DNA of 64,000 nt, from positions 434,001-498,000 of the forward strand of contig JAVGVS010000185.1 in assembly GCA_032718565.1 (NCBI GenBank). The letters are read 5' to 3'. Of the stretch, positions 53,801 to 59,800 are shown one piece after another (the stretch's first letter is position 1; every line of letters begins with the position of its first letter). The stretch is from Distichodus sexfasciatus. Taxonomy: Eukaryota; Chordata; Actinopteri; Characiformes; Distichodontidae. The position numbers and the translations under genes are program-made. The notes under the pieces were generated by a model. The model did not search any database. It was not told where the DNA came from and saw only the letters and a list, made by a program, of their open reading frames with translations.

Positions 53801-56800
53801 CCTGCCTGAAGACAGCTCCCTTCCATCTTTATACCATTTTGGCTTGAGCTCTGGAGTTCCAGAAACAGTGCACTCTAAAGCCGCTGCGTCACCGGCCGTA
53901 ACGCTGACCGACTCGGTCTTATCCAAAATGGCAGCAGGTTCTGTGAGTTCATAATAATTGTTCAGTCTCAGAACAAGACAATGTGCTTTATAAGGAACAC
54001 AACAGAGAGCAAGAAACTACAAACCTAAGATGGTTAGGTTGGCCATGCATTCGACCATGCCAGCGTCATTTTTAAGATGGCATGTGTACTTCCCAGCAGA
54101 TGTTGGATCAGCTTTAAATATCTTTAGAGTGGCCTGGTTGTTCTCGACGGTAATTTTCCTGTTTTCACCATCTCTGAGGACGTGATCCTTGTCTTGAACC
54201 CAAGAAACGCTGATCGGCTCAGAGCCTTTAAATGTAACCACTATGGTCACTTCCTCGCCAGATACGGCTACTGTATTGGACAACTTCTTGACAAAGACTG
54301 GAGGTTCTAAATGGCCAGAAAAGATTTGATATTTGGTTTATGACGTAATTCATTTGAAAAACCCAAATTTTCTGTTTCCATACAAACCTCTCAGTTTCAC
54401 TGATCCGTGGCAGATATCGCTTCCTACATTGTTTGAGGCTTTGCACTCATATTCGCCAGCATCTGACGCCTCCAGGCCAAGAATGTGCAAAGTTGCAGAG
54501 TGGCCCTCAGCTACGAACTTGTACTTCCTGCTTTCCTTTAGCTGCTTCTTGTCTTTGAGCCAGTGTATCTCAAAGGGCACCGTTCCTTTCAGCTCGCAGT
54601 TAAGACTCACATCTTTGCCCTTCAGTCCTTCGATGGGTGTGGGCACTTTGTGGAAAGTTGGTGGTTCTACAAAGACGTCACAGTTTTGTTTACAAATTAT
54701 CATGAGCAAACATGAATACACATGCAATGCATTAGGTTCTCGGTTGTCCAGGACATGGTCATCTTGAGTGCTTGAACCAAAAGCAAATTTATGGAAGATG
54801 TTTTACTGCTCATCCAAAAGGCTTTTTCAGTTCTCGTCCTCTAGTGGGGTTGTCACCTTGAAAGTGGTTGTTGACTCGCCTTGCCGTCCAACGGGTCGTC
54901 GAGGTCACAAAGACAATGTGTGAACCAAGGTGTGAGACATTAGGATCATATGACCTCAAGTACGAACCATTTGTTGAGTTGTTGCCCTTCACATTTAAAG
55001 AGGCTGAGAAGGGATCTCAAGTTTTGAAATTTTACAAGGAGAGTCTTCTTGGAGTAACATGGGCTTTTATGGGATTCAAACCAACAAACTTATGGTCATC
55101 AACCCAAAGTTTCTGTTACTCAGTTCACTGCACCACCACCAGATCTGAAGAAGCCTTTTGGATAAGGATGAAACGTTTTCAAGAAACTTTAAAGAAGTCC
55201 ATTTGCCTTTGATTCAATCCCTCACGATGAAATGTAAAATGTTGCTCAACAAGACGTCCATAATGTTCACCAATAAAGTAAATCAACCCTTGTCTAACCT
55301 TTGACTGACAATGTGGTGCTGCAACTCTTAGTTCCTGCATCATTCTGCGCTTCACAGGTGTACACACCATTATCGTCAAAGCTGGCGCTTAGTATCTCAA
55401 GAGTCGCCACCGATTCGTCAAACGTTAACCGAACGTTTTGACTCTCAGTGGCAATGGCGTCATTTTTGTACCAGCTGATTTTCAAAGGTGGCGTGCCAGT
55501 AACTTTGCACTCTAGGCGGAGAGCCTCGCCCATCTTTATGAACTTTGTCGCCGGCAGCTTTTGCACAAAGTCGGGAGGTTCTGCAAAGGCAAAATAATGA
55601 TAAATTAACTTAATCTCACAGCACCAAGCAACAGCAGATCGGCACAGCGGCACAGCTTGAGAAATGATGGGTAAGAGATGACTGTGAGAAAGAGAAGCAT
55701 GTCGATGAGGGATGAATATAAGCAAGATGATATGAAATAAAGCGCTCAGCACAGACAACAACAACAAAACACTGTAAGATGGAGGCAAAACATGAAGGAG
55801 TGAAGATGGATTGAGCAAACCAAAAAAGAACTGAAATTCCAACCTTTCACCAACAAGCTTGTGGTACATTTGGCAGTACCAGCGTCATTGCTAACTTGGC
55901 AAGAGTATGTCCCGGTGTTTGAAAGTCCCACGGCATAAAGATCAATGAAACACGAAAGGCCTTCGAGGCCGATAAAGCACGAAGGTCCTGTAATCAGTTC
56001 GGTTTCTTCTTTGAACCATTTCACTGTGAAGGGAGGAGTACCCTTAAAGGTACTCTTAAAATGAACCGTGGTGTTCGGTATGACGGCTTGAGATTCTGGA
56101 ACCACCACAAAACTTGGGGGCTCTAAAGAGTTTTATGGGAGAGAAAGACAGAGACTGTTAAGGAACTGGCAAAATCCCCAGAGATCTTAAATGCAGAAAC
56201 ATACACGAGATCCAAATGACAGTTTAAAAAATATTTCATCTGACCTTTCACCCTCAGCGTTCCACTGCATTCGCAACTGCCCGCTTTGTTGGTAAGTTTA
56301 CAAGAGTAGGTCCCAGTGTCGGCTTTCTCGAGCTGCTCAATCTCTAAAGAGACGCTGTGGTCATCCTGAATCAGTTTATGCCTGGTTCTACCTGACAGTT
56401 TAGTTCCGTCTTTTAACCACTCCACAGATATGGGCAGTGAGCCGGATATGTTACACCCGATTTTTACCGGGGAGCCCAGAATCTCCTCCATGTCGCTCAG
56501 GGGTTTGATGAAGGTTGGTGGAATTATTTGTTCTGTTTGCAGGAAAAAGTGATCACTTGTAAACCCTGCTCTTTTTATGCAGACATTAAAATATGAATAT
56601 TTAAACAAGCACTAACCCAAGACATTCAAGGTCACTTTGCACTGACACGTGCTAATGTGGTTGGAAACCTCAAAGATATAAGTTCCTCCGTCATCTAACT
56701 GCGCAGACTGAATCTTAAGATTGCTGATGTTATTGGCAAAGGCGAGGCTGTGTTGTCTGGAAGGAGCCACTTCCTTGCCATCTTTACTCCATTTCACTTT

Positions 56801-59800
56801 CAGTTCAGGAGTTCCTGTCACCTTACATTCGAAACTGACCGGATCTCCGGCGGTAACGTTAATCATGTCTGGCTTTTCGATAATCTGAGGAGGCTCTGAA
56901 GTTTTAAAAAAATATACAGATTAATAAATCACATATTAAACCTTTTCACACTTAAGCTGCAAATAATTTAAAAACAACAAACCTTGCACCATAAGGGTGG
57001 CAAAACATTTCTCCTGCCCGGCATCGTTTACTGCCTGACAAGTGTATCTTCCAGTGTGACCGGACTCACACACAGGGATTTTAAGGGTGGCGACGTTATT
57101 CTCAAAGGTCCGCTCAATTTTCGGGTCTTCCATAAGCCAGGTTTCGTCTTTCTGCCACTGTATGGTAAGAGGTGGTGACCCTTTCACCACGCACACAAAC
57201 TGGGCGGCATTTCCCAACACCGTGGCAACGTTCTGGATTTTTTCTACGAAAGCCGGCGGTTCTGGTGGTGTGGAATTGAACATGTCATTTAACCGTGTTC
57301 CAAAATAAACCCTTGTCTAATGAGGTGAAAAATGTACAGCGCAAAAGAATAACCTTTTATGTTTAATGTTGTCCTGCATGAACAGCTGCCGACTTCGTTT
57401 GAAACGATGCACTGATATTCGCCAACGTCCAAATCGTCGCAATTCTGTATGTCGAGAACCATTACTGAGCCATTCTTCTGTGAGAAGACATGTTTGGTGC
57501 TGGCTTTTATCTCCTTCACGTCCTTTTGCCATGAAATATCAAAGGGAGCCGTGCCTTTAATCTGGCACTCAAAAGAAGCGTTTGAACCTTTCACAACCTC
57601 TACAGGAGTAAACGGCTTTACAATGACGGGTGGCACTGAAATGTAAAGAGGAAGAGAAGCGCAGCGTGAACTCTATATCGACTCAATCCTTATGTGAACT
57701 AATCACTGGTTGGTTTTTCAAATTATAACGAAAAACCAGGCCACAAAAAGCATGTTTTTCTTTGAATATTCGGTTCAAAAACCAAAAGGAACAGTCAAAA
57801 GTTATTACGAGTTTAAAAACAAGTTGTTTTTCCAAAAGGAAACAGTAATGGTTAGGGAGTTGGCCCCGTGATCGGAGGATCGTGGTCCAAGTTGTGAACT
57901 GGTAACTCTGAGGTACCGTCCTCAAACACTGCTCCTTGGGCACTGCCAAAAAAGCTGCCCACTGCTCCTTCATGAACGGGAGCTGTGCTGTGGTGTGTTC
58001 ACAAGGACACTCACTTAATTCGCCTAATTTCCAAGTGCTGTGATCCGGAAGTTACCGTTACTTGCAGAAAACTGCATTTTGATTGGACACATATAACAGT
58101 CACTTCCGGGTCACATCCGTAGCACCCAACAAACAAAACGGAACAAGTTCTTGTTTACCATTTTCCGTTTTTTATTTAAGTGCAAAATGGGAATTTTAAA
58201 AGTGACCCGTTATTCACTTTTTCATTTTGGTTTTTGAAGCAACTACTTTAAAAAATGCACTCTTGGTTTTTAGTTTCAGTTTAAAAAAACAATGAAGAAC
58301 GATACACAAATTCAACTGCTAAACTAAAGTCAAAAAATCACCATTTAACTGTATATACTGTATATCTGCACCAACCTTTGACTTTCAGCTCCATACTACA
58401 GCTCTCACTGCCGGCCTCGTTGCGAGCCTCGCAGTAATACACTCCACTGTCCTTAATATCAACGTTAGTGATCTCAAGTCGAGCCAATGAGTTAATGAAA
58501 CTCATTTTGTGTTTGTCGCCTTGAATTAGTTCATTTCCATCTCTAAACCAATACGTATCTATCTCAGGTGTGCCAACGACCTGGCACTCGAAAACCACAG
58601 GCTGGCCGGGTTTCACCACCGAAACACCGTCTGGTTTTTGGGTGAATTTTGGGGGCTCTGATGACAGAAAAGGTGAGTAATCGTGATTACATATAAAATA
58701 AAACGAGATATGAAGAAACGTATTGTCTATGACAGCGATCAGCCATAACATTATGACCTGAGGCCTAGTACTGAGCCTGTTTGGTCTGTTTGGCCAAAGT
58801 CAAATTTACTCAGATTCTTAGGATTGTCCATTGTTTGTGCTTCTGACACACTTGTGTTCACTTTCTGCCTAATACCTCCCATTCCCTGCAACCCAGGATT
58901 GTTTAGCTGCTAACTAAAAATGGTGAGGTTACTAACTACTTTTTCAGAAGCTTATCAGTAACTACAGGTAGTCCCCGACTTACGATGGCGATGCGTTCCG
59001 ATGAGGCCATCGTAACTTGAAAATATCGTAAATCGTGACATACAGAAAACACCAGCATCAGACACACAGAAAACAAGATGCGCTCTAACACTAAGACAAC
59101 TGAACTGCCGCTCGCTGGTCAGAGTGAGGCATCTCACAAGGCGGGAGATGCGCATAGTCCGGCAGCGCCCCAATATATCGTACTGTATACGCCGCTACGC
59201 TTGCATTCCACACGAGACTTAAAATATTCCTACAATTTTGTTGTATGATTATCGTTATCGTCATTGTCAGATCGAACCATTGTAACTCGGAGACCATCTG
59301 TACTTTTAAAACACTGTAGCTTTGCCATTTTTATTAATTGGCACAAATAGTATAACTAGATGAAGTAAGTAGCTTGGATCTAATTTTATATCAGCTTGTC
59401 ATGTAGCTAAGCAGTACATTAAAACACTTCTTTGGCTATTAATCTTAAGTAGTATGTAGCTCAAAAAGCCACCAAATAATAGTAGCTTAGCCAAGTGCCA
59501 CTGTAACCAGGTAATCACTCATATTTCCTTACGTTTTTCTCAAATTAAGTCTTAAGAAGGTTCAGATATTTAAATAGTGTAATATTACACAACTACAGAA
59601 ATTTGGAAAACCCAATGTGCTAATGTTTGCCCAAACTGGTGAGCAGATCTGCTCAATCCACTGAAAAACAAATCTCAAATAAGAAACTATAGTGAAATGT
59701 CAAAATCTTGGAGAATACTGCGTAAGTGGGTTGCAAGAATGTCTTAAGAACGGCTGATAAATGAGGCCCATGCACTTTATTCATCTTAACTGACTTTAAG

